Positions 9,761 through 20,504 are shown, counted from the stretch's first letter. The stretch: 23,957 bases of DNA from Hypsibius dujardini (GCA_001579985.1 LRSR01013939.1:1-23957), one strand, 5' to 3'. Program-made: numbers and translations. The notes: generated by a model not told the origin, from the sequence alone.

Positions 9761-12700
9761 ATGAACGCATTTGTAGCCGTTCATTCGGGTAAGAACATCG
9801 CGATTTATGCAGTACTTGTTTTTAATCTCTCCTTGCATAGTGTGTGAGTACGAGTACTAGTAATTCTGCAACAGGTGCGGGTTCGTGCAAGGAAACTAAT
9901 GCTCCAAGGCTCAAACTGCTCTGTGAATCAACGTGCACCAAAGTAACGTCGCCGTTTTAAAATAACTGTTGCAGTGAATTTAACACTCTTTTTTCAGGCG
10001 TTTGAGTTCCTGAAGAATGGAAATTCAGCTGAGAATGCCGTCTGTCTGGCAGTCGGACAGTTAGAGGCAAGTTTTCTAACAATCAAGCAATCGGTAGAAG
10101 TTTTGTATTGAAAGTTCAATCAATGCATCCTGATCAGCTTATATGTATGGTAGAAGTTTTGTATTGAAAGTTCAATCAATGCATCCTGATTAGCTTATAT
10201 GTACAACTCTTGATCGTCAATCGGTCACTTTGTTTATGGTCCGTTTAATTATTTAATAACCATCCTTGCGCACAATAGTGCCATGGTAAAAGGTGTAAAA
10301 CAGTAACAAAAACCAATTTAACCCTTGACTTTTAAACGGAAAAGTATCCGTTTGCTGGTTAGTTCGTTAACATAAGCAATCAATCAATCAATACCTTAAC
10401 ATAAGCAATGAATCAATCAACTCGTTAACATAACCAATGAATTAATCAGTTATCCTGTATGTAATACATTGTATGGGCTGAAGTGGTTAAAGTATAAGTC
10501 TAGCAGGAATTTCAAATTGGGTTTGTGCGATTCATTTCAGGATGACCCCATTACCAATGCCGGTTTTGGATCGAATCTGACCCGAGAAGGGACAGTGGAG
10601 TGCGATGCCATCATCATGGACGGTCGGACCGGTCATTCCGGCGCATGTGGAGCCATCTCCGGTAAGTATGCGTTCTTCCCTCATTTCACGTACATTTCAG
10701 TTTGGTTTGTTTTGAGACTTTATTTTTCTCAAGTGTTTTAAAACACAACTTGTCAATCGGTATGCGCGTTTAGGAATCAAAAATCCGATTCAACTTGCAG
10801 CGGCGATCATGAAACATCAGGCGGACACGACTTCCGGTTTATTAGCGCCACTGTAAGGTCCGTTCCTTTTTCAGAATATATGCCCGCACTCAGCTTCCTG
10901 CAGCGTACCTTACGGCGTTCTCGTCCCTCTTGCAGGTTGTTGGTCGGTTCCGGTGCAGAAGCATTTGCACAGCGGTTCGGGGTTCTAACGATGAACCCGG
11001 CATCACTGATCACCGATGAAAGGTTCCAGAAGCTCAAGAAGTATGCGTCCCTACTGGAATCACACACACTTGTTGGTGTTTCACCGGCGGGAAGACGCCT
11101 TGATTGCCCGGAGGAGAATGAGGAAGTCCATCTCGACACTGTCGGCGCGATCGCTGTTGATTTTGTAAGTTCTTCCCGTGCCATACTGACTCACTTTATT
11201 TCGGCGTGCTACTGGCCACATAAGCATCTGTCGTTTAGTGATATATACGCGGTGTCGTTTTGTCTGCAGGAAGGAAATATTGCGGTGGCGGCATCCAGCG
11301 GTGGTATCATGTTGAAACATTCCGGCCGCGTGGGTCAGGTACTTACAGTAGTGCGGAATTCTGTTCTAACTAGGTGCAAGAACGGAAATTTTCCCTCCGA
11401 TCCGGAGTGGGTTTTTTTAAATACTTGTCCATATATCATGATTTCACGTTGGGGTTTCGGCCTGGAAATCACGTTCGCGGTTTCAGAAAAAAATAAGGAA
11501 GAAATATAATCCCCGCACCACTTTGTGCTATGGCCCAAGGCTTGATTGATTGATTTATCAGCAACGTTTCCGAAGTTTCAATTTTTTGATCCCAACCACG
11601 TAAAAACATCGTTTTTTGGAAAAAAGTTTGACTCCAAGATTTTTGACATCCATCTACTTCAAATTCGATTTGAAATCGATTGCCATCAGCAGAATCTTAC
11701 TTGGATGCCAGGAGGCGGAGCTATGGGTCATTTCTGCAGTATCACTCGGAAGCCTAGATTGAAACTAGCTCATAGTTCCGCCCCATGACATCCGAAAAAG
11801 ATTCTGCTGATATCAATCAATCTCGAATCGAATTTGGAATGGACGGGTGTCGAAATTCTTGGAATCAAACGTTTTCAAAAAAAACGTTGACAGCGGTTGG
11901 GATCAAAAAACTGAAACTTCGGAAACGTTTCTGATTAATCAATCAATCAAGCCCCGGTCATAAGATAAAGTGGTGCGGGAATTTGTTTCTTCCTTTTTTT
12001 CTGAAATTTGCTCGTTTCCAGCTCGAGATTCCAATGTAAAATTATGAAATTATAAAATCTCGGTTCTTGCCCTAATAAGCACAGTCAAAATTTCATTGTA
12101 ACGATACTGATTACTGTTGGGTGAATCAGGCGGCCATAATCGGAGCTGGTGTCTGGGCCGAAGAATCGGACGGTCAGGGAGTCGCCTGCTGCACATCTGG
12201 TTCTGGCGAGCATCTCATACGAGCGAACCTCGCACGAGAGGTTTGCAAGAGTCTCATCCATGACGAATCTGCACTTTTGGCCGATGTGCTCTCCGAGAAG
12301 TTTTTCTCATCTGGTATAAAATTTTATATTTGCAATGGTGTCACCCTTTCTCAGCGTTGTTCATTCATACCATGTTACCATGATGGTATTTTGTTGTGGA
12401 ATGTTCATTCCTACGTGGTATGTTGCCAACTTTGCAGTGACACCTGGAAGTGGCGATCGATTCATGGGCGGCTTGCTACTGCAGACTTCAAACTGGAAGT
12501 CCACCGGAAAGGGTTTCCTTCATGTTTTTCATAACACCCCAACACTGTGTTGGGCCATGGCCAGTACCAACAGGGAAAAAGCAAAGGTACCGTGCACCAA
12601 GTGTACATCCCAAAACACACCTGCAAGGGGGAAGATACGGTAAATTGATTGATTTACCGTAAATTGATTGATTGATTGTTTTCCACTTTTCTCCTAGGCG

Positions 12701-12772
12701 GAAATGAGTTACAACATCCATTCCAACTTGAGCTCAAAGGCTAGCGTAATCACCTTGGGATATTCCGCGTAG
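9761..12772 (+). CDS. TASP1-like: Taspase-1-like threonine aspartase (Ntn-hydrolase, asparaginase_2 family), 10 exons, complete
   Basis: Exons are 9761-9788, 9875-9942, 9998-10066, 10541-10661, 10774-10852, 10936-11164, 11270-11338, 12130-12313, 12438-12586 and 12698-12772, giving 1071 nt (356 aa; human taspase is about 420). The sequence opens MNAFVAVHSGAGS, the family's 'VHAGAG' start. Then come ITNAGFGSNLTREGTVECDA, IMDG and GIKNP. The autocleavage site is LDTVGAIAVD, with the expected nucleophile Thr190 preceded by Asp189. The beta subunit has AASSGGIMLKHSGRVGQAA, GVWAEE and TSGSGEHLIR. Taspase cuts itself before this threonine and then cleaves substrates after aspartate (in animals MLL/trithorax proteins and TFIIA); whether those are the targets here is inferred. 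The loop before the cleavage site is short (Ser/Glu-rich), which explains the smaller size. Intron 3 uses a GC donor. Intron 7 is mostly a giant hairpin. Confidence 0.95.
10067..10068 (+). other. Non-canonical GC splice donor of taspase intron 3
   Basis: The exon ends GTTAGAG and the intron begins GCAAGT, which is the consensus for GC-AG introns. Using it gives QLE joined to DDPITNAG, matching the family (human taspase has ELEDSPFTNAG). No phase-compatible GT donor was noticed nearby. Confidence 0.85.
10093..10204. repeat. 56-bp tandem duplication in taspase intron 3
   Basis: Copies start at 10093 and 10149 (GGTAGAAGTTTTGTATTGAA...) and differ by about one base (TGATCAGC against TGATTAGC) apart from the edges. 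A second, looser triple repeat of about 29 bp built on TTAACATAAGCAATGAATCA lies at about 10364-10448 in the same intron. Confidence 0.93.
11361..12082. repeat. Very long fold-back (inverted repeat ~720 bp) filling taspase intron 7
   Basis: The left arm (about 11361-11721) and right arm (about 11760-12082) are reverse complements along most of their length. Examples are GTGCAAGAACGG against CGGTTCTTGC, CCCGCACCACTTT against AAAGTGGTGCGGG, GTTTCCGAAGTTTCA against TGAAACTTCGGAAAC, TTTTTTGATCCCAACC against GGTTGGGATCAAAAAA, and ATCAGCAGAATCTT against AAGATTCTGCTGAT. The loop is only about 40 nt. No ORF of note is present. It may be a fold-back transposon or an inverted duplication. Confidence 0.88.
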
Positions 12773-12820
12773 TAGTAGGCATGAGTGACATATGGATTCG
12801 TTACCCAATTTCGTAACTGT

Positions 12821-12960
12821 ATTTTCGCGTTAGACAGGGACAGTCGTAGTGGAGTGGAACGCGTGCACGGCTGTGTGCACCGTACACACAGCACAAGCGC
12901 CCCGTGGCCGATTAAACGTTCCACAGCTCGTACACTGTCCCTGTCTAACGCGAAAATATA
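12821..12960. mobile_element. 140-bp fold-back MITE flanked by 8-bp direct repeats
   Basis: Arms of about 24 bp share ATTTTCGCGTTAGACAGGGA, continuing CAGT, with the complement ending CGCGAAAAT. GTAACTGT flanks both edges (12813-12820 and 12961-12968), as for an 8-bp target duplication (hAT-like). A TA duplication with slightly shorter arms is the alternative. It lies between the convergent stop codons of taspase and ADAM. Confidence 0.82.
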
Positions 12961-12967
12961 GTAACTG

Positions 12968-12973
12968 TTTATT
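12968..12973 (-). promoter_or_regulatory. Candidate polyadenylation signal for the ADAM gene
   Basis: AATAAA on the minus strand, about 260 nt past the ADAM stop codon. If used, the ADAM 3' UTR overlaps the taspase 3' UTR. Confidence 0.4.
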
Positions 12974-13039
12974 AAGAGTATAATGTAGAATGATTCTCTA
13001 GAAAATGAAAGGAGCGCTTGCGTTGCGTTGCGTTGCGCT

Positions 13040-13045
13040 AATAAA
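13040..13045 (+). promoter_or_regulatory. Candidate polyadenylation signal for the taspase gene
   Basis: AATAAA on the plus strand, about 270 nt past the taspase stop codon. The predicted 3' UTR would include the MITE at 12821-12960. Confidence 0.4.
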
Positions 13046-13232
13046 TTTTGAATCTGTTATAAAAAAGTGTTAAACCATGCAGATCGCACCAGACAGGATG
13101 CTCGAACGGACATAAACAACCGGAACGTAAAAAAAACTCTTAAAACACGTGGGCAAGAACAAAACGGGATAGGGTGTGGCAAGCACAATCAGACAAAAAA
13201 CACTGTTTAACCACGTGATCAGACTTTCCGTA

Positions 13233-14497
13233 TCAATCGGTCGACTCATCATTATCCTGGTTCCCAGAAGCGGCTCTTCGGCTTTCAAACCGCCGGGCAA
13301 GCTCCGAAACAAGAGTATTCTTTGGTGACAGACTAGACTCTGTGGTCATAGGTTTGGTCTCTGGTCGGCCATTGTTGGCTATCACAGTTTTGTCAGCAGC
13401 GCTCCTTCCACCTCCTTTCGCGATCGGCTTGGGCGGGGGATCCGGCGGCCGAACCAACGGCCGCTGGCGTTTGCTCGAACTCGTAGACGAATTCCGACTG
13501 ACGGCGGTGACAGTCGGTTGCGGTGGCGGAGCCGGAGCTGGTCTAACGGGTCTCACACTCGGGGAGACGTCTTCGACGGACACCGGAGATTCCGCGCTCT
13601 TTTTTCGTCTTATCTCAGGAGACTGAAACGGAACTTGAGGAACCGGAACAACCGGTGTGACGGTTGCTACGGGAATCTCCCGGACAGCTTTGGGTGGTTT
13701 TGACGGCAGCGGTGGCGGCAACGCGCTCGGTGGGAAGTATCCCTTCTCCTTAATCACCGGCCACGATTCCGGTGAGAGTTGCGTATGCGCCGTCATTCTT
13801 CCATTGTCCATCTGAAGACTCACCACCGTGTCGTTAAGGCCGTCCTTGACTGGAACCGGCTCAGAGATTCGTATACCACGCATACTGCCTTTGTTCGGAT
13901 GATTGGGCTTCTTCACCGTTGCGGACGCTGCCGGTGGAGCAGACGATCTCCGGCGAGAACTTCCACGTTTACAGCGTTTGATGAGCCATTCCCGGATTCG
14001 GAAGCGGAAGAGATAAATCACAACACCCATGACAGGTACGATGACAAGGAAGATGATGAGCATCGCGTCCCGGAAGCGGCGGTACGAGTCGGTGGTGCTG
14101 GATGGGTTACTGTCGATGGATCCGCCGTAGCCGCTGCCCAAGCAGTCAGGAGGAGAATAACCGTCGTGGCAATGGCAATGACCGGCGTTGTTGCAGACCC
14201 CGGTGGAGCCGCAGTTGTTGGGGCAGTAGTGCGGGAGGTGGGCAATGGGAGTGCAAATTTGGTTCAGGCACATCATATCGGTGCCACATTTTGCTCCACT
14301 CGGCACCAGGCCCGGGTCGGGTATGCTCAGTCCGAAGTCAACGTAGGCGGATCTACCATGAAGAATTAACTTGTATAAAGCGAAAGGACTAAAGCAATCG
14401 CAAATTCTTGTTATACGACGTAACAGGTGTTACTGCGTAAGTCGTCTGTCTAATATCTACTCGCTATAATTTCTCTATGCCTAACTGTCATGACTGA

Positions 14498-14545
<48 letters not shown>

Positions 14546-17222
14546 TTGTCTGTTTGTCTGTCTATTCACTGGCTCGGCGTCGGATGTCCGAATCCTTACT
14601 TGCAGCTGATATAAGTGGTCGAGGCAGGAATATAGGACTGGCTCACGGAAGTCGCACTGTCCGACCCAACGACCAGCCGGTCGACTTGGCTAGAACAGTG
14701 AAGAAGTCCACACCGGTTATCCGCAGAGGCGCATTTAGTGTAATTGTCAGTTATTCTATCGTGACCGCAGTTGCCGTTGGCATTTCCTTTGGCGTTGAGC
14801 AAAAAGCATTTATTGTCTGCTTCTCTGCCCGTACTGCCCCACAGGAACTGGCACTGATCGTCGTGCGTCTTACAGCTACCATCATAACAGTAGGCCTACA
14901 AAATTAATCCATTTCTTTAATCCAGTTGAACGTTTGAATAACCAGACAGACACAGCAGACAACACAGCAGACAGTCAGACAAACAAAGAGACAGGCAGGC
15001 AGACAAACAGAAAGATAGGCAGGCAGACAAACAGACAGACAGACAGGCGGTCAGTCGGAAAGACCGCCAGACAAATAAATAAATAAAGGGGCAGACCATC
15101 ATAGCAATACTCACGTCTCCATTCCGACAAGGTACACCATCAGCTGTCCAGAAATCTCTGGGACACGCCCCCGTATGTCCATCGCAATATTCCGGAAGGT
15201 CACATTCCCCAGAGCTCTCGCGACATGTTGTGGCTGCCGGTTTTGGGGAGCACGTGTGCCTAAAAGAAGGACGAAAATCAAGCAAACGTCAGTCGCTGAA
15301 AATGTTCTAGAACAACTGGGCCGTAGCACGCCAAGCGATATTGAGTTTAATAAATGAAAGTAACTATGAAATATGCTCACAAGTCGCAACAGGAGCCGTG
15401 ACCGCAAGTAGAATTAATCGACAGAGTACACGTCTCCGCCAAGCAGCACCTGTTCCGGCAGAACTCTTTCGGCCCGCAGTCACATTCCTCACCCTCCTCG
15501 AGGAATCCATTTCCGCAAAAAGAGTGAGGGACCGTTTTCGGCGCCCGTTTCAGGCACGTGCCGATCCCACGCGCCAGATGGTCCTCCAGATACTTTTTTG
15601 AGCAGGACGACCAGTTGGATGGTGTTTCGCCACTATCCGGGAGAAAAACCGAAAGCAAACAAAAATAAAGCCTACTCCACAAACAAACAAGGCTACAACG
15701 ACGGGTAAGGAGTTAAGGGATACATACACTGAGGCTGGGGTCATTATGCATCTATCTTCGGGGCATTTACAGTCGGTGAAGTCGTGTTCCATACCGAAAT
15801 TGTGACCTAGTTCATGAGCAACTGTTGCGCCAACCGGACCAGAGAGCGAGCTATGATCCTGTAAAAATAAAAATAAAGTCGGTTCGTACACTAGCTCAAA
15901 TCGCATGGTTAGAATCTACATTACTGTGTTATCTGTCTGTTTGTCTGTCTATCTGTTTGTCCGTGTACCTGCCTGTGCGCCTGCCTGTCGCTGCCTGCCT
16001 GCTGTCTGTCTGCTGTCTGTCTGTCTGTCTGTCTGCCTGCCTGTGTGCCTGTCTGGCTGCCCGTCCGTCTGTCCGCCCGCCATGTTTGTCAACGTCTGTG
16101 TACAACCATCAAGAAGGCACCTCGGATGACTATCGCTTTTCTTATTGTGTTTGCCTTATTAAAATACCTTTGCGATCCCACCAGAGTACTCGTACGTGCA
16201 CATTTGTCCTTTCAGCGCCTTTCCGACCACACTCCCCTCAAAATTGCTAAACCTACACAATCAACAGCCAATAGACAAAACAAATATTAGTCAGCGTCAG
16301 CCGAAACAGGTCAACCGCGATAAAGCGAGACGCCACGCGACAGAGTCATCATATAAGACTGGCGCCAAGCAGCTTTTCCTTACGAAATCAGATAGGCATT
16401 GTCATTGGGCATGCGAGGGATCAGGTCCCGCTTCCGATAGCGTAGAAAGTTCTTCAGGGTGGTCTCCGAGTCATTCGACACAGCAATCTTATCCGTGTCG
16501 GTCCAAATCTCGACGCCAGCCAGCACGACGAATATGTCTAGCGGCGTGTATAACTGCAAAGGAGAGCGTGCTGATAAGTTATCGAGCATGTCAAATGAGC
16601 CAACCGATAAAAAGTCGGCGACTATTTTTTCCCTTTCCACTTCACAGCAGGAATGGGAAAAAAGGGGGCGACCTACCGCATTAACGATACTGGCAATCTC
16701 CACGAAGCGATTGATAACGAGAGTCTCGTTTTTCTTATACTTCTCAAAAAGCTTCGTGTCGCCGACCATGACGAGCTCCACATAGAGGGAGTTACGGTCA
16801 CTGGAGGACGGCTGATCGAGACTTCTTCGTGTCCGGGAATGATGGTGCGGCTTGATCGAGCCCTGAAAATACTAAATACTAGTACATGATCCTACCGTCG
16901 AAGACCTACAGAACAGTGGGATGATTTGTAATTTTGTTTAATGGGTAATGTATGTATGTAAAGGATGAACCAACCAATTAGGAAGGAGGGAAAGTAGACA
17001 AGCAAGCAGGTAGGACAAGAGACAGGGAAGCTAGAGACTAGTCCTCTAGAGAACACCAGATAGACTGTTACACTCGGACAAACAGATAGACAGACAGACA
17101 TAGACAGACACAGACAGACAGGCAAGCAGACAGATAGACAAACAAACAGACATACATACATACGGGCACGCAGGGAGAAAGGCTGACAAACAGCCTGACA
17201 CAAAGACACACAGACAAACAGG

Positions 17223-17263
<41 letters not shown>

Positions 17264-20200
17264 TTAAGCAGACGGACGCGAATAGTTAAATGAATGAGCA
17301 ACCAAATGAGCCCGAAAGCCATGCATAATTTAGGTTACAGAATTACAGCAATAGTCCGTAACTCGATCGTGACAAACTTCAATCAGCTCGTCATCATCTC
17401 ACTCCAGACATCCTTCCTCAGACTCAGTTCAGTCAAAACTTCCTGCCGTTAATCTCCACTACGCTGACACACATACGCGCGGGTCCACAATCAAGAACCC
17501 TGGATGGAGGACAGCAGCGGATGCCGATTCGTGCCATGCTCCATGGAAATTACATTATCGACGGTTTTTGCTACATGCCACACACACAGGAAGTACAGTG
17601 TGGTGACAGCGCCCTTGGAACAGCTATAACGATATCTGTGAGCTGTCCGTCTGCAGGATGACTCGTAATTGTAATGCCAAAAACGCTTCTCTGACTAACT
17701 TCCGGCGACATATTTCAACAGGAATCACCCATCCATCTGTCTGTCTCACTGTCTGCCTATTTGACAATCAGACAGCGCATAAAGCTGTCGCGTGAAGATA
17801 AAAACTCGTCGGCGGCCTGACTGGGGTAGGTCGTAAAACTCTCCGTCCTCCCCCGGGATGCCGCCACAAAATGAGGACAACTACAGGCGATAACCCTTAG
17901 ACATTAACCTCAAACCGGCTCCCTCTTTTCATGAGGTTGAATAGCTTGCGTTTTCTTCCCATTAAAACAGTAGAGCAGACGGTTAACCGATTTAGAGCAA
18001 TAATGTGTGGCAGATATGCGCATACGCATACGAACCGTTATTCGCGTGAGATTCCTATCCGGTTCCACGCCATCAAGATCGACTCCTGCAAATAACGAAA
18101 ACGTCAGAGCCTTTCCGGTGTAGACGGGAAGTTGGATAATGGCACTCCTTCTTATTCATGGCTTTACAACGCATGTGTAAACGACTACCGGCAAACCTTT
18201 GTTTACACAGAAAGATAAGTTCTTGATAATGCATATGTATCTACAGCTTTAGCATCACCGCGATAGACGGTACGACAGTAGTGTACAGTTTATAAAGAGT
18301 TGCTAAAACCACGTCAGAAAGCTGGTAGAAATTTACCAAATTCTCAACCAACAGACAGGCATTCGGAAAAAGATCAGAAGCACAAAGAAAGATCTGGCAG
18401 GCAGGCAGGCAGGCAGGCAGGGAGGGAGGCAGGCAGGCAGACAAACAGAAAGACAGACAAACAGATAGACAACCAAGACAGGCAGACGGACTTGACAGAC
18501 AAACAGCTAGATACAAACAGACAGATACAACAGATATACAGACATACAGGCAGAGACAGAGAGACAAACGGATGCAGACAGACACACAGACAAGTCAGGC
18601 AATCATATAGACATCAGATAGGCAGATAGACAGGAACACAATGAACATGCATACCGAGAAGCTAGAAAACATGGATCAAACATACATTATTGGTCGCTTC
18701 ACACATAAATACACAGTACAAAAGATACACGCACAGCGTCCCATAAATGTTTAGACAGATAAACAAACAGTCCGGCAAAATGTCAATCGTGTTCTATTTA
18801 AAGTGCACACTGGTGTATCTCCTATGAATAAAATGATCCCGTTGAGCAAACCATGGGTAAAAAAGCTCGTTTCAATTACCGCAAATTTCCATGACTGGAA
18901 TCTTGTCAGACTCCCGCATGACCATCATCTTTCCCGGCTTTGCACTATCCGTCGTCAAATAAAACGTCTCTCCATGCCCGTCTTGAATGAAACCACTAGA
19001 TAAAAAACAGTCAGAGATGTTTTGTTTCCCAATGCAGATGTCGACAATCCAATAGTTCCGTTTACCTCACGCCACCGTTGCAAAGGCTGACTGCGACGTT
19101 TGATTCCGGCGCGTTGTTCAGCGTTCCCCGGTAATGGCACTTCTCGACAGGAGGCCGAAATGTTCTAATCCCACCGCGACTATGCACCGCCACTTGAAAT
19201 CCATCGGGCACAAGATCGGGGTTTAGTTTCAAGTCCAAGTCGAAGGATTGCCCGAAGGCATCGAACTGAAGACGACGCCGGTGTGAGGTCCCTTGGCGCT
19301 GGCTCAAGTGACCCTCGTTGCTCGGGGATACAACGTCACGTTTTGACCGGGCATCAGACGGGATAGTCGTCTTCGGAATGGTCACATCGAATGTGTAGAA
19401 TTCATCAAAGACATCGCCTGAAAATGACGAAATTTGTTTTGAGCTCCTTTTAAATTGTTGGAAAAACAATGCGAGAAAAAATGAAAGAAAAAAGGAGAAA
19501 ATAAAGTCAAGCTCAGACAAATCAACTAATCAATAACCAGTTTCTGTAATAAATGTATTAAATATTTGGAAAATCTAAAACGACTGCAACAACAGAAAAT
19601 ACATGCAGAATATTTGGAATGTAGCATAAATTAAAAAAAAAATTTAATTTATGTTGTCAAGCTCAAGCTTATAAATTACTTGCTATTACTACCAAAAAGA
19701 ACATTATTAAAAGTCAAGAGAGTAGAACTCTCGACCAGCGCTGAGCGAAAAGTTGCCAAAATCAGCCAATCAAGCACCATAAACGCAGGGCGCAATCAAA
19801 TGGCGCCCATGGAAGATTGAACCTACATTTTCTTGTCGCCAAAAACATTATTATTATTACGACAACTCGAATACATACAAGTTAATCATGAAGCAACTTA
19901 TAATCGTCATTGGCAAAAGCGTCACGTACCGCCCAGGAAATACGAATACAGTTTTGTGGATGATTCGGGCAATCAATCAATCATTTCATCATTCACTCGT
20001 TCATGTGTCCACTGCACTACATCCACAATTGATCAACCGATCAACCAATCAAATGATGCAGCAAAACAAAAAGTAATCAGAACAAACTTTTCCAAAATCA
20101 CCTCACACCTTCTCCAGTCCCAAAAGTAATCATTCATCCCCAAACCAATAAAATAAACATGACTGGGTCAGTGATTTTGCACTTTTAATCGATGTCAAGG

Positions 20201-20340
20201 TCCTACCTTTTTTTTAACATGTGACTAAACCGCGCGACAACATTGACTTTTCACCTTGCATGCACACACTCACCTTGCCGTGTCTCAGCTAGAGCACCTG
20301 CTGCCAAGACGCAAACCACGCATAAAAAACGCCAAAACAT
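13233..20340 (-). CDS. ADAM-family metalloprotease-disintegrin with proline-rich cytoplasmic tail, 12 exons, probably complete
   Basis: Exons are 20340-20274, 19417-19066, 18995-18880, 18085-18036 (tentative), 16862-16677, 16553-16384, 16252-16168, 15858-15728, 15632-15381, 15259-15115, 14895-14600 and 14352-13233, giving 2970 nt (about 989 aa). A signal peptide covers residues 1-18 ([18 protein letters not shown]). The prodomain ends at a furin-type site, RTRR208, with a likely cysteine switch at Cys178 (EICGGV). The reprolysin domain has the zinc motif [12 protein letters not shown] at 357-368 and a Met-turn CIMTP, so it should be active. The disintegrin domain (about 425-500) has loop [14 protein letters not shown] at 482-495, with ECD and no RGD. 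A Cys-rich region and an EGF-like domain (660-687) follow, then a membrane span at about 713-733. The ~255-residue tail has several SH3-type motifs ([28 protein letters not shown]). It resembles the ADAM9/12/19 group of sheddases. Exon 4 rests on phase and position with a weak GTTCGT donor. Confidence 0.93.
14499..14563. repeat. (CTGT)n array, plus-strand CTGT orientation, ADAM intron 11
   Basis: Continuous TCTG/TTTG units between the last two ADAM exons. The opposite-orientation array at 14940-15075 lies on the other side of exon 14600-14895. Confidence 0.93.
14940..15075. repeat. (ACAG)n degenerate array, ADAM intron 10
   Basis: ACAG, GCAG and ACAA tetranucleotide units with interruptions, in the orientation opposite to the arrays at 14499 and 15925. 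Apparent cysteine/serine-rich open frames here are array translations. Confidence 0.88.
15925..16080. repeat. (CTGT)n degenerate array, ADAM intron 7
   Basis: CTGT, CTGC and CCGT units, with a perfect core near 16005-16035. It separates the exon carrying the zinc-binding motif from upstream exons. Confidence 0.9.
17060..17262. repeat. (ACAG)n degenerate array, large ADAM intron
   Basis: ACAG/ACAA/ACAT units, with a perfect core at about 17227-17261. Minus-strand open frames through it (runs of SVCLSVCL) are not genes. The remainder of this intron (17263-18035) shows no convincing coding sequence. Confidence 0.9.
18395..18630. repeat. (GGCA)n to (ACAG)n compound array, ADAM intron 3
   Basis: It begins with GGCA/GGGA units (18396-18440) and grades into ACAG/ATAG units. 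It lies in the intron between exons 18995-18880 and 18085-18036. Confidence 0.88.
19418..20273. other. ADAM intron 1
   Basis: This 856-bp intron separates the signal-peptide exon from the prodomain. It is AT-rich and has an 11-bp-arm perfect palindrome at 19625-19653 (CATAAATTAAA ... TTTAATTTATG) and AATC-rich stretches. The short open frames at 19833-20129 show no family features. Confidence 0.7.
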
Positions 20341-20444
20341 GGCAAATCCAAATTTATCATGTCCTCCGAGGGAAATTTTGTTCCATTTTCGTATAAAATC
20401 AGCAACAAAACGATTCGGAATGTTGAACTAAGACAAAATGCGCA

Positions 20445-20504
20445 AAAGGTAAAAATTTGATTTCCTTGCCAGTGAAAGGTAAAAATTTGATTTCCTTGGC
20501 AGTC
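20445..20504. repeat. 30-bp tandem duplication upstream of the ADAM start
   Basis: Two copies of AAAGGTAAAAATTTGATTTC followed by CTTG(C/G)CAGT(G/C), differing at two positions. It lies 105-165 bp upstream of the ADAM ATG, in the likely 5' UTR or promoter. Confidence 0.9.

Noticed and set aside
13342-14392. Several long plus-strand frames opposite the last ADAM exon
   Set aside because: They are antisense shadows of a GC-rich coding exon and contain no recognisable domain.
15825-16250. Cysteine-rich plus-strand frames that look like a secreted peptide
   Set aside because: They run through the CTGT array and antisense to ADAM exons; the cysteines come from the repeat.
17362-17660. About 99-codon open frame on the plus strand inside the large ADAM intron, with an ATG at 17521 and several cysteines
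   Set aside because: There is no family resemblance, the first ATG is late, and there is no convincing splice context. It may deserve transcript evidence but was not called.
19625-19653. AT palindrome as a possible transcription terminator
   Set aside because: It lies within an ADAM intron of a eukaryotic gene, so a bacterial-type terminator reading makes no sense; it is noted only as a palindrome.
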